This document shows, one piece after another, positions 1 to 11,700 of a stretch of DNA of 60,000 nucleotides. The stretch's first letter is position 1. Every line of letters begins with the position of its first letter. Made by a program: the position numbers and the translations under genes. The stretch is from Lineus longissimus (Eukaryota; Nemertea; Pilidiophora; Heteronemertea; Lineidae), in assembly GCF_910592395.1 (NCBI RefSeq), contig NC_088322.1, positions 10,599,431 to 10,659,430 on the forward strand, in the 5' to 3' direction. The notes below the pieces were generated by a model. The model had not been told where the DNA came from and searched no databases. It saw only the letters and a list, made by a program, of their open reading frames with translations.

Positions 1-1368
1 AACTCAATAAATCCTTTGAACTTAGAAAATTTTCGTAGCCACTCTACTTTGGGGTTTCAAGAAATCTTAACGTTGGTGTAATTTTAATTTAGCATTTTGA
101 CAACCCAGTATCACTAGTTTTAAATCGATTTTCTTTTTTCATGGTTATATTATAAACAGGTATTTACAGGTACTGGAAAAGACGAGGAAAATGATTCTTA
201 TTCAAATAGAGAAAGATTTCAGTTGAACATTATTCGAAAGCTGCAAGGATAAAGTATCTTTTTCAAAACGTCACAAATCAAAAAATTCCAAAGCAGACCA
301 TGCCGAAATGAGTAATTTGTATTTTTTAATTTGAATAGAAGTAAAATAAAGTAAGCAGATAATTGATATTTTGGAGGAAAAAATTAATTAGTTCAAAGTA
401 TCAAGATGAAATCGAAAGATTTTAAATAAGTTTCGAAGAAAACAATTTCAAAACCACCATCACTCTCGAATAAAAAAAAAAAAATTAAAATAAAGAGTAA
501 AGCACTCAATTAGAGCAAAAAAGTGATTGATTAATAAAGCTGTTCCATACTACTCCAACTTTGGTGTATCCAAATACCTCTGGGTTGTAGACTTCCCCTC
601 ACCCATTCCTCCCCGGTATATAAACACACAAGTATATTCATGGCTCACAAAGTTAAGCTAAATACCAGAATTAGGATCAGTCCAGTGAAAAAATTGTATG
701 ACTAAAGTGGAAATGAGTAACATGTCTGTGTCTGTTTTCAAATATCTAAAAAAGGCTGGCATACAATTGAAGGCAATGAAATAAAATATGGACTAAGTTA
801 GTAAGGCCATGCGTCTTGGATTCCGCCCTCACAGTCGTCCATCCAAAAAAATAATGCATTCGAGATCTTTGTTCTGAGGTTGACACAATTAGTCTCAACA
901 AATGCAGAACTAAGTCATTGCACATGTTCTACCTGTGCAGGTGAACTACTGTACCAAACCTGATAAAAATGTCACAGAATCAGTCAAACTGCCAAACTTG
1001 ATAAGTTTGATCAACATCCCGTCCATCATACCCAAATCGTGAATCTAAATTCAGGTCAGTCTGCTACCTAGATCCGGACTACAATGTCATGATAGCGTAC
1101 GTTTTCTTTGGTGAAGCCAGTTTTCTTTCAAATTAGTTTAGAACCATTATCAGCTCAAAATTAAACAATATCATCTTAAATGAATGAAAATGTTTTTCAG
1201 ATTTTCCAAATTGAATGCATTATTTCAGTTGGCTAGATGGCGGTGAATACGGAACAAGTAATGCATGGCCCAATACACTACCCCTGGTTTGTCTGGGCTC
1301 TTAAACTGATCGTAACTGGAGGGTGCATTCTCAGGCTGGAAAGGCAAGCAGTTCATGCAGTTGTTTAT

Positions 1369-1885
1369 TTAGGTGTGGACTTGTGCAGGCCAAATAGGGG
1401 TATGTCCGAGGGATCAGGAGTTGTGCAGGCAAGGCAGGGGTATGTCCAAACGGCCAGGAGTTGTTAGGTGTGGACTGGTGCAAGCCAGGCAGGGGTATGT
1501 CCGAGGGGCCAGGAGTGGTTAGGTAAGGACCGGTGCAGGTTGGGCAGGGGTATGTCCAAGGAGCCAGGACCAGGCAGGGGTATGTCCATGGGTCACGAAT
1601 TGTTTGGTAAGGAATGGTGCAGGTTGGGCAGGGATATGTCCAAGGCAAGGAGTTGTAAGGTAAGGACTGGTGCAGGCCAGGCAATGGTATGTCCGAGGGG
1701 CCAGGAGTTGTTAGGTATGGACGAGTGCAGGTCAGGCAGGGGTAAGTCCAAGGGGCCAGGAGTTGTTAGGTAAGGACTGGTGCAGGCCAGGCAGGGGTAT
1801 GTCCAAGGGTAAGGAGTTGTTGGATATAAACTTGTTCAAGCCGGGCATGGGTATTTCCGGAGGTCAGGAGTTGTTAAGTAAGGAC
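1369..1885. repeat. Minisatellite, about 55-bp unit, about 10 copies
   Basis: Repeated block containing CAGGCAGGGGTATGTCC and AGGAGTTGTTAGGTAAGG. The TATGTCC or equivalent word recurs at 1401, 1441, 1496, 1551, 1581, 1635, 1688, 1743, 1798 and 1852. Spacing is 53-55 bp except for two shortened units (40 and 30 bp). Open frames on both strands here are by-products of the repeat. Confidence 0.95.
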
Positions 1886-2593
1886 CACTGCCTCGGACAG
1901 AACTGAGCCCACTAGTAGCTAGAACAAAGAGTGGACAACATGAAGGCACATCTATAACTACAAACAAAGACTTGTATCATTGAATGTTAGATGATGTGTG
2001 CAGGACCAGCTCAAATTCACAACATCCATCACCCCAACAGATTAGGTTGACAGTCCGATTCAAAAGAGCTCCTTCGTAGCTTCATTTGCCAAAACCACAA
2101 AATGTCTATCTGACTTGTTTGACTTTCTGCAGATAGCAGCACGGAAGACAAAATTGCACAATGAGTATCAATTTGATGCTGAATCGAACTGTCAGGTTTC
2201 TACATCTACAACAGAATTACCAAGGATCTATATTGAGAGAAACTTTCACCATTCTACTGTTAGTTTTTCTTTAAATCTATCCTAACATTTCATGGTTACA
2301 CTACCATTAAACATTTACAAAGATCTGAGTTAGGATTTCAGCCACAGTGTATGTAATGAGTTCCAACAACAGCCATGCAAAGCCCACAAGGCCATGGGCC
2401 GAAGAGGTTTATAAGGGTACCAGGATAGCTAGATGGCACAACCAGAACAGCCAGTCCTCCATGCAGACAGAGATCCCTCCACTCTCACATGCAGTTAAGG
2501 TTGAACTTGACGATAACCACCCATAACATCCATTAACAATTATTTTTAAACGTGTCATTTGAAAACATTCCTGAACTCCATCTACTTATTACA

Positions 2594-2636
2594 GTGGAAC
2601 CGCTATTAGCGGGCACCTCTAGAGGCAGGACACTCC
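2594..2636 (+). repeat. Fragment of CAGTGGAACC MITE-like family
   Basis: CAGTGGAACCGCTATTAGCG resembles the left end of the full copies at 33917 and 43453. It stops 8 bp from the exon 7 donor. Confidence 0.5.
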
Positions 2637-2643
2637 CTCATAC

Positions 2644-2774
2644 CTTTTTGAAGAACGGCTTCCTCTTCTCCTTGGCTGGTGGGGTAATACTAGTTTTACT
2701 TGTCTTATTTGTTCCTAAACTATCACTATCCTCGCCGACGTTGCTGTCCAACCCATTCTGGTCGACTTCTACAC
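2644..2774 (-). CDS. CACNB: Cav-beta exon 7, end of HOOK (EKRKPFFKK)
   Basis: 131 nt (2 + 43 codons), acceptor CTAG and donor GTATGA. The two leading bases complete the glycine codon split from exon 6. It encodes [11 protein letters not shown], an acidic-serine stretch, then [14 protein letters not shown], the conserved end of the HOOK just before the guanylate-kinase-like domain. The next expected motif (PPYDVVPSMRP) is not in the remaining 2.6 kb, so the downstream exons are outside the window. The donor lies about 8 bp from a fragment of a dispersed repeat. Confidence 0.96.
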
Positions 2775-5700
2775 CTAGAACGATGGCAACATGTCAGAAA
2801 CAGCAAAGTCATATGAAACATTACGACTAATTCCAAAATATGCGATTCATTTACCAACAAGTGATCATTTACCAAGAACTGAAGAGAATCAAAAATATTT
2901 CCTTGACAAAATATGTGGTAATAGACAACTGTGGGCAAATAGTACGCAGTGTACGGACCCGGTTAATACGGACCCGGTAAATACCGGACCCAGTAAATAA
3001 CGGACCCGGTAAATACCGGGTACAGTAGGAAAAGAGTTAACAGAAAGACACTATACTGACCTGGTGTAGGAGGCGTTGAACCTCGTGAATTCGAAGACTT
3101 TGAGTTGGACAACAAGTTATCTATATTGGTGGAGGAGTTGGTTTTGCTGGAAAAGAGAAAACAGGGCTGATAAGAACAAATGGTCGAATCATGGACGTAG
3201 CAGAATAGATGAGGGAGAACAGGGTGACTTGTGGGTTTCAGTGAGAACACATCGTTTTGGTGTTCTAAAGCTGGCCTTACTAATCCAACCCGCCCGCGGA
3301 AGAGCTTGCATCGGTAGCCTACTCCTCAGCAGAATGGCAAACATCTTCAAGTGTTTTATGACTCAAAAGGGCCCATGTCCCAACTGTACCGGGTACACAA
3401 TATTATTTTATGACCCAATTTCAATCCATGTTGATGCGCTTCACTTTCAATATCATTTTAATATGATACTGAATGCATTTCACTGGTTGGCACTTTGATA
3501 CTGTTAAGTTTCAAGCACCCCGCAAAAAAGCAACTTTTCTTGTGACCTGCGACAAAAGTCACTGCAACATTCAACAAAAAGACCTCCTGTCTGCAGGAAA
3601 AACTATTGCAGGTTGCAGCTTCAAAAATCGCTTGTTTGCAGGGAGTTTAACAGAGACGAATCCTGCATTTTTAATAAAGCTCACTTGGCAAAGCAAACTC
3701 ATTCGTAGGGAAAACCAATGTCACAAAAAAAGCGGCAGACAGACTTCACTTGACGACAATGAAGAATTTAAAACACAGTCCAAAATGGACATAAGCCAAC
3801 TGCAATGGGAGCTGAAATTGTTAAGATTTGGTGCATCGATGTCTTTCAATATAGAAGATGAACAAAATATGGAAAACTTATTTGTCTCCATTGAGAAAAA
3901 AATGTCTGAAAAATTTAGAAAAAAGGTTAGATTTTCTGCAATTCTGAATGCAATATAAGTTTACTGAAAATGTCTCAAGATCTCCAAATGTTAGTACTAT
4001 AAACATAGTAACAAATTTGATTCCAGGGGAATGTTTGTGACTTCCCAAAAGAAGAATGTCAGAAAAATGCTACTACTGATGTCACCTATATTACTATCAT
4101 AAGTTCAGGCCTTGAAGAAATTGGAAGAAAATAATTCTAAATTTTTGTTTCAGGAAAAAATGAAAATCTTAATTTTGAGCTACGAAAAAGTGCATGTTTA
4201 CTTTGAATAAATAACTTCTTGACAGAAACAAGAAGATGTTTGTCGAGTGTAAGATTACAATTAAAACGTGTTTGGGGACGAAGGAAGTGTATGTAATCAA
4301 AAAAATAAACGTAAAATCTGACAAAAAATTAGGTAGAGAGGAAGCTTAATTGATAGACGAGACCCAAGTTGGCAGTAAAATGTTGAAAACGCTCCCAGTT
4401 TTGAGTATTGAGATCTTGCTTCTGCAGTGTCCCAAGTTGTTTGCTGCACAGATTAGCTTTTTCATTTGACAGTGATTGAGGTGTGCGATGCATGCAACTA
4501 CACTGTACTGTTGTAGATGTCTCTCCCCACACAATGACTAAAAGCATTATCTTCAATGCACAAAATCAGGAGAGTTTAGCCAACTTGGACTCGTCTATTG
4601 TAAAATATTGGATGAGAAGAAAATATAGTTCGTTCCGACCTGAAGAGTTCATCAAAATTGATTTGTGTCGAGGGTGAAGGAGGGCTGAAAAAATGTGTCA
4701 TTCATTGTCAGCTTTTTCAGATACAAATCAAGAAAAGAAACAAGAGATCGACAGTATTATCTATGCATCTGTCGCTTGAATGAATTTTAGCATACGGTAA
4801 GTTTAATGACATTTCCTGATGATACCGACTCCTGGACCAGGGTCAACCACTTTCATTATCAAATCACCAATGAATCACTTTCTTCTACCAACAGTCATGT
4901 GAGAATTGAATGAGGATATCGGGTGTAGTTTCATGATCCTCTACCAGATGTCAGATCGTGTTGAGTCATTTAGAAAATTTTGAATATTCGAACATTTGAT
5001 AGTGTCCATATTCATCGAGTCATGGTGCGGAACGTGGAAGATTTAAATCTATTTTTGCAGAACCCTAACTTACTACTTTTTAACTAAGAAGTAACGACAA
5101 ACCTGCCCCAAAGCATTAACTGATAAAGACTGAGGGTGTCATCAAGCAGAAAGCAAAGAAACTCATGTTCGTCTCTAAAAATTACCACACTGAAGTTGGC
5201 AATGGTGTTTTCAAGTTAATTTTTGAGGTATTTTTTCAAAAATTGTATTCTTTTTGTGTAAAGCCCCTCAGTATTTACACTGTCCAAGCACATTTCATCT
5301 CTTCAAGAGGTCAAAGCTTTACAGAAACACGACCATGCATTCATGCCTTTACTACCACCTAAACATCTAGAGGCAAAACCACAAAGGATACTCAGTGTAA
5401 ATTTACAGCATACATGTATAGCCCAATCACAGGTGACATGCTTGTGTCTGCGCCAACTACAGTTACTTTATGGACCTTGTTTTCAAGTAACAAAGCTACT
5501 TTCATGGACTATTTTAGGAATCCTTTGGCAGGCAGACTAATGCATGCATTACTATTCCTGACCACAGTTTGGTGAGGACAGGCAGCCCCATGTTGCAATC
5601 AGGCCAATAAAATCAAAACAAATTGGGCCACAAATTCATGACATATCATACGAAAGAAAGTGAACTACATCTATGAAACTACACGAATAGTTTCATCGAC

Positions 5701-8700
5701 ACGATTACTTTTACAGTGCAGGGTTTCAATTTGACAGTCAATGCACAACACAGAGGGGTTGACAGAGTGCATGCATTTCAAACAAAATCACACAAACATG
5801 ATATTACTAAACAGTAAACTAAGATTTCTCGTTATCGGAACCCATTGCCAATACTGAAGTCACCAAACACCCATTACTAAGTAATTGGTTTTAGAAATCG
5901 GCCATGATAACAACAATTTACTGACAACAATATTGGACTTTTCAAACAGGGTCAAACATGCGGGCCACATCACCTACACAGGGTAAGAGCAACCACGCTA
6001 CCTTAGCAATAGCATTCAGTCTCAAGTCATTCAACTGCACTTTAGCATGCTAATCTACTGCCGCAAGTCGCAGCTGTTACTTGGAACGATTTCTTAGGAT
6101 GTTGGCACCATGCACCTCCCTTGTCTGCCTCAGAAGGGGACACGACTACAGAGTGAAAGGATGGCACCAATGGCATTCTACTTATAATCTATGACAAAAG
6201 TCACTGGAGGGGATGAATATCAAATCTGCATCATTTTATTGCAGATCCCTAAAACACACAGCAGATATGCTTGTCTTTAGTGTCCTCTAGGCAACTCGGT
6301 AGTTTTTTCTCTCAAATTGTTTGAATTGCGTCCTTCATCTGCTCATCCTTAAGTTGATCAAACCTAACCCTCGCCCTAATATAGCAGCTGAATGACTGAG
6401 ACCACAACCTTCCTCCGAAACCATCGACGACTTACGTTGTGTAAAGTTTTCCTGATTTACCCGTAGCTGTTTGCTGGAGTTTGAGGTTCTCCAGCTTGGC
6501 TGGACTAGGGATGAAGCCCACATCACAGCCTTCTTTAACTAATCGACCTATCCACCAGTCATTATTAAATTTCTGAAACAGAAAAAATAAAGAGTGAGAT
6601 ATCCAAAGAATTAATAAAGAATATTAAATCTTGATAAACCCGAATGATAAGATGTAAGAACAAGAGGCCCAATGCCCTGGTGCTCAGCTGAGAATTTGTC
6701 CAATCTTGGTGTGGTAACACAAGCTACGAAATTACTACTGGATAAGTTCAAGTATATCAAAAGTAAACAGTTTTGAATTTATAATAAACGATAGTTTTTA
6801 TATTGACAAAACTACTCCAGAGATGCAATTTTAAGCAGATTTGAGTTTATAGTCTTGATATCAGTTATGGTGCAGGGTAGCGTCAAACTTCACCTCAACC
6901 CGAGTCTATTCTGAGACCTTTCAGTAGACCACAGATGAGCTGCTCAATCAGTGCAACGGATGGGTAGGGTAGGGTAGGGCGTTGACGTCTGTGCCTTAAC
7001 TTGACAGAATTTCAGACATGAATTTCAGACGGCTTTAGCTACCAAACATTTATCATATACATTTTATGGATTATAGTAATGTCATACCTCTTTTATATGT
7101 AGAAAATCCTTGACGGAGAATGAAACTGCATACCCATGGACCGGTGAATCGTCATCTAATGAACCATCGTAAGCTACATTTGTTCGTACGGCAAAAGCTA
7201 CTGGTTTTGTCTGCAAAGAGAAAACGAAAATTCAGACTAAATAAAATAAATGAAAGGTTCAAAGTGAAATTTTTTCTGTGACATAGTCTGCAAAATACAG
7301 GAAAAATATCAAAATGTCCTGAAAATGTTTAAGAAATACCATTTTTGAATTTAGAAAGTTGTCGGTCCATTAAGGAGAAAAGCTCAGGACAAAATGCATA
7401 ATTACAAGGTAAGAATTTGAACCATTTCTGCAGCGTATCTGGTACCCATCCACACCCCCTTCCTCCTAAATCCAATGACTTGGATTTATATCAATACCAT
7501 CTCCTACATCAGATCGAATGATCCAATAAAAAATCAGTGATTTTTTCTCTCTTGATATAACTCTTAAAAGGCGCACCGAAATTAATCAGCAGTTATAAAT
7601 AAGTTGAAGCTTTCTGTCACTGCCCCCTCAAGAGATTGCATAAACAAATAAACACTGACGTCGGAATATGAATAATTAATTTATCAAATCGCCACCAGGT
7701 GTCTGCACTGAACCATAGTTTCCAAATTGAGCGCAATAACAATGCAAGTCTCTTTATCAGTGTCTATTTTTGATGAAAAAACATTTCGTGGGCACTGTTA
7801 AGCGGATACATATGATCTATCGAATACAACCTAGATGTATTGATATTCAGTATCACACTGGATCAGATTTTTAAACACCAAATGCGAAATGTGAAATGAT
7901 TGTTTCAAACATGTCTTCAAACCAAAATAACGTTGACACATGTAGGAAGGCAGGAGTGTAGTATTTGAACTATTAAAAACCACAACCTATGTAGGTCAAC
8001 TTCAATAAATGAATATCTCAATAAATATGTAGCATTCACATATTGGCAAATTGTATTCTTGCTGTTTGTTAGGTTGAACATTCCCCCAAAACAGTGATTC
8101 TCAACAGAACACTTTGAGAGAAGAGCATGAAATCAAGGGTGACAGTCGAGTGACAGAAAATTTCACCCATTCGAAGAAAAGTTTTGATGAAAAAATTCAA
8201 GATGGAAATCCAATTGGATATTTTGGGTAAATTTATGAGTATTTGGTTGAAAAAGAAGTGTAAGTATGTCGAAACTAAGTAGAAATTTTTAACTGTAATA
8301 TTAAGGAATAAAATGAAACAAATGTTAGTGTGGAATATTGAAAAGTGTTTGTAGAATTTGGAAAAAATAATGTTTCTGTCTTTATTTACATTGATTTTGA
8401 GCAGAACAGAACAACATATCCACAAGGTCCATAAACATGATAAACATGATCAAGCCAAGAACACTGCAGACCTCCACATTTTCATAACCATTTATAATCG
8501 TAGCTTCTGCAAATAACACCGACTTGCCAAACTACTCGTAAGCGCAAAAATATTTTTTGATTAGAAAAACTGAATAAAATTATTTTTCTAAAACTTTTCC
8601 CGAATTGCAAATACAAGAGGTATGAAAATTTGGTGATTCACAGTATATTGATACAGCAGTGATATACATGTACAGCAAGATGTTGGACACAAGTGTATGT

Positions 8701-11700
8701 TGGGAACAAAATACTCATGCAGTGCATTCTGCTGGATGTTCTTGTGACACCCTGTACCATAGAGTTACAGATGTCTAAATCCTGTCCCAGCCAACAGTTT
8801 AGACTGGTGACAGCTCTAACACTGCGGCCCGAATTTATGAAGAGTGTCCATCAAATGAACAATTCAGATCTGAAAGGGGTCGAGCATCCAAAAAAGGTTG
8901 TCACTGTGACATGAAACAAGGGGGAACAGCAACTCTAAATGAGAAATGTCCCAATGCTGATAATTTTGATGAGATTTCATTCAGCCTTTCATAAATTTGG
9001 GCCTTCGAATTCTACTCTACTATTAATCACATACAAGAATGTGTAATGATATTCTTCAAGTTACCAGTTTGAATCTGTATTAAAGATGTGGTACATCCAT
9101 ATGTGCACAATTTTTATATGTGTCCCTTTAGGAATTTGAAGTGGTACAGCAATGATACTGTGTGATGAAAATTAGTATGCAGACTCATCTTATACCCAAG
9201 TGAAGCCTTCAACTTGTCCTCAAGTGTTGGTGCACCATGTCGACTGGTACACCAACGAAGGCCACAGAGGAGATCATGGTGGATGGATGAGATTGAGAAG
9301 CCATGTTTTTGCTAACTTGAAGAATACTAAATCATCAAACAATTGAGAAAATGAAGACTCGTAGGAAAACAAGATGTACTGTAGACGCTGTGATGTTGGC
9401 AAACCATTTGTCTTCGTTAATTTCGACAATTGAAATCTTTCTTAAGGCAACTTTTCTCCCCGAAAAATCACTCAGTTGATAACCATGTTTGCCAACATAA
9501 CAGCGTCTACTATAGACAGGTGCTTTGAAGCGCCACCTGTTAAAGATATCTTTTACCTTACAAACGGCTAAAATCCTACGATATTGCTTATTAAAACACA
9601 AGGAAACACCGGTCAGAGTTGTATCTCAAAGGGTGAAAAACCGGTGATACCAAGAGGGCAAATCTATGCTTTAGCTGTCACCAGTTTCATCCTGATAACC
9701 GACTTACATAAGCTTGCCTTGACAGTCAATGTGTCTTGGATGATAGGGGGAACAGCAGCACATAGTTCCCGCAGTCAATGTGTTTTGAAAGTGAAGTTCC
9801 ACATCCCATGGGAATACCGTCAGAGCCATTACAGCATCCCATAACCATAACTTCACAATATGCACCATTGCAATGCGATCAATAAACCGTTTAGCAAGAA
9901 CTATAGTGGGTGCATAGAACATGGCACGCTCTCTGCATGGTGGCATATAGTCTGTGTTGATGTTGAATGGGGTACTGGCGCTGCGTCAAACAGCTATGGT
10001 AGTCTGGTGGTAGCAACCAGCATAAACCGGTATTCAGTATGATAACAAACTTCAACTCAATCTCACAAAACACTATCAACAGCCTGCTGAGTTTGTATCT
10101 GGAGTCAAAATCCCCCCCACCGCTCACTCTAATATGTTTTCATGTTTCTAGAGTTCTTATGACTGAAAAAGTCCAAAACTGTCATGCACCCAGCAAAACG
10201 TCTCAAGACACAAACAAGTTTCTTATCTACATGTAGCTGTCTCATGCAGCACACAGAAAAACTCTTCTGGACTACAAGTACTCTTAAGAATAAAGGGTTT
10301 TGAACTTTCACAAAAATTTTAACATGCACCCCAACCAGCAACAGTTTTTGATGGAATGAAAAAATCTTTCAGGTTTTGCATACGCCCAAAACCCTTTGCG
10401 TTTTAAAAAAATTTGATTTGGGGAAGCTCATAACCCTTTAGTTTTTAAAGTGTGTATGACACATGCACAAACCTACCCTTTGAGGGACTATATTTCACAC
10501 AGAAAATAGATCTACAGAAGGCACACACTAAAGTACAGGGTTGTTTTTTTGGCTCTAATGAAAGTTTCCCTTTCGAAAAGGTTGTCCGATCTCCAGGCCC
10601 ACTCCTGACTTCCACTACAATAGCCTATCATACCTAACATAACCTCCTGGTTTGTTTTATGAAGCAAACTCTGTCTTGTTCTAACTATGGATTAAGAAGA
10701 CATGATCAAAAATGTCACGGCACTCTGCAAAAATGTACCAAACTAAACTTGAACAACAATCACAAAGAATTTCTCTCTTGCATGGCGTACAAGACTTCCT
10801 CGGCAAAAAATCTGCAAGTTCTCACCAAAAGATAAAATATATCCTTTTCCGAAATCGATACACCTTGGATTTGAGCATTTTACTAGATACCGTGACAGTT
10901 TAGATCATATGGTCACTAAAATACCGGACCTTGCCGCCTCGTCATATTTTTTTGCTTCCTATCCCACTCAACTCAGTAGAGAATGGGTAAATTGTGAAAT
11001 GATTAGTATGGGAATAGATATCAACATGGAACTGGATGATATAATACAAGGAAGTATATTGGGAGCCCTCTTGCCCGGGTCACCTATACTGGTCTGCTGG
11101 GGCCCTCCTTAGTCCAATTGAGCAAAGATCATTGTATATTTTTGAACTGACATTCTGTTGACCAAAAACGATAGCATTTTGAGCTTGAGCGCTTACACAA
11201 CTGAGGGCCCGTTTTCCTTGTCAACTCCCAACATCCAATGATCTTTGAACAGCTGAAGCCAAAGAGGGCAAAACGGACAAAGGGATTCTAATAGAGCAAA
11301 CAGCACGCTCAACTTACCAACCACGTTGCCTGAAATTTTAAAATCACATTCTGAAATAATGCCACACGTTCCTAACAACAGGCGAAAAAATTACCAGGTG
11401 AAAAGGTGAACATGTAATTCAAAGGCCTGGTGTATCACTTGGCTTTAACTTGGTGGGACTGAAAGAAGATCAGTGTAGGAATGCTCACCATATCATCCCC
11501 AGTTGAGACGCTTCACCCTGAAGCTAAGATCATTGCCACCTATTGTGGTTAGAACTGCTGTTTAACTTTGCTTCAGTTTCGTTTTTCAAGAAGCAACGAC
11601 AGTGCAAGAATGTTCCCAACAGTGATACTCGCAAACCTAAGATAGCTGCTACCGTTCCCAACAGAGACGCTCATGAAACTAAGATCACTGCTACTGATTT

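Larger units (their letters stand above)
1..2643 (-). other. Cav-beta intron 7, left part (gene continues out of window)
   Basis: Intronic sequence after the exon 7 donor. It is AT-rich, with the 55-bp minisatellite at 1369-1885 and a repeat fragment at 2594-2636. I searched both strands for the guanylate-kinase-like exons (PPYDVVPSMRP, QKALFDFLKHRF) and found none. Confidence 0.8.

Noticed and set aside
1-2640. Guanylate-kinase-like exon of Cav-beta at the left edge
   Set aside because: No stretch on the minus strand matches the expected PPYDVVPSMRP or FDFLKHRF coding words, and the region is minisatellite and AT-rich intron.
8069-8425. 118-codon minus frame rich in F, I and N
   Set aside because: Composition simply reflects AT-rich DNA read on that strand; no start context or family signal.
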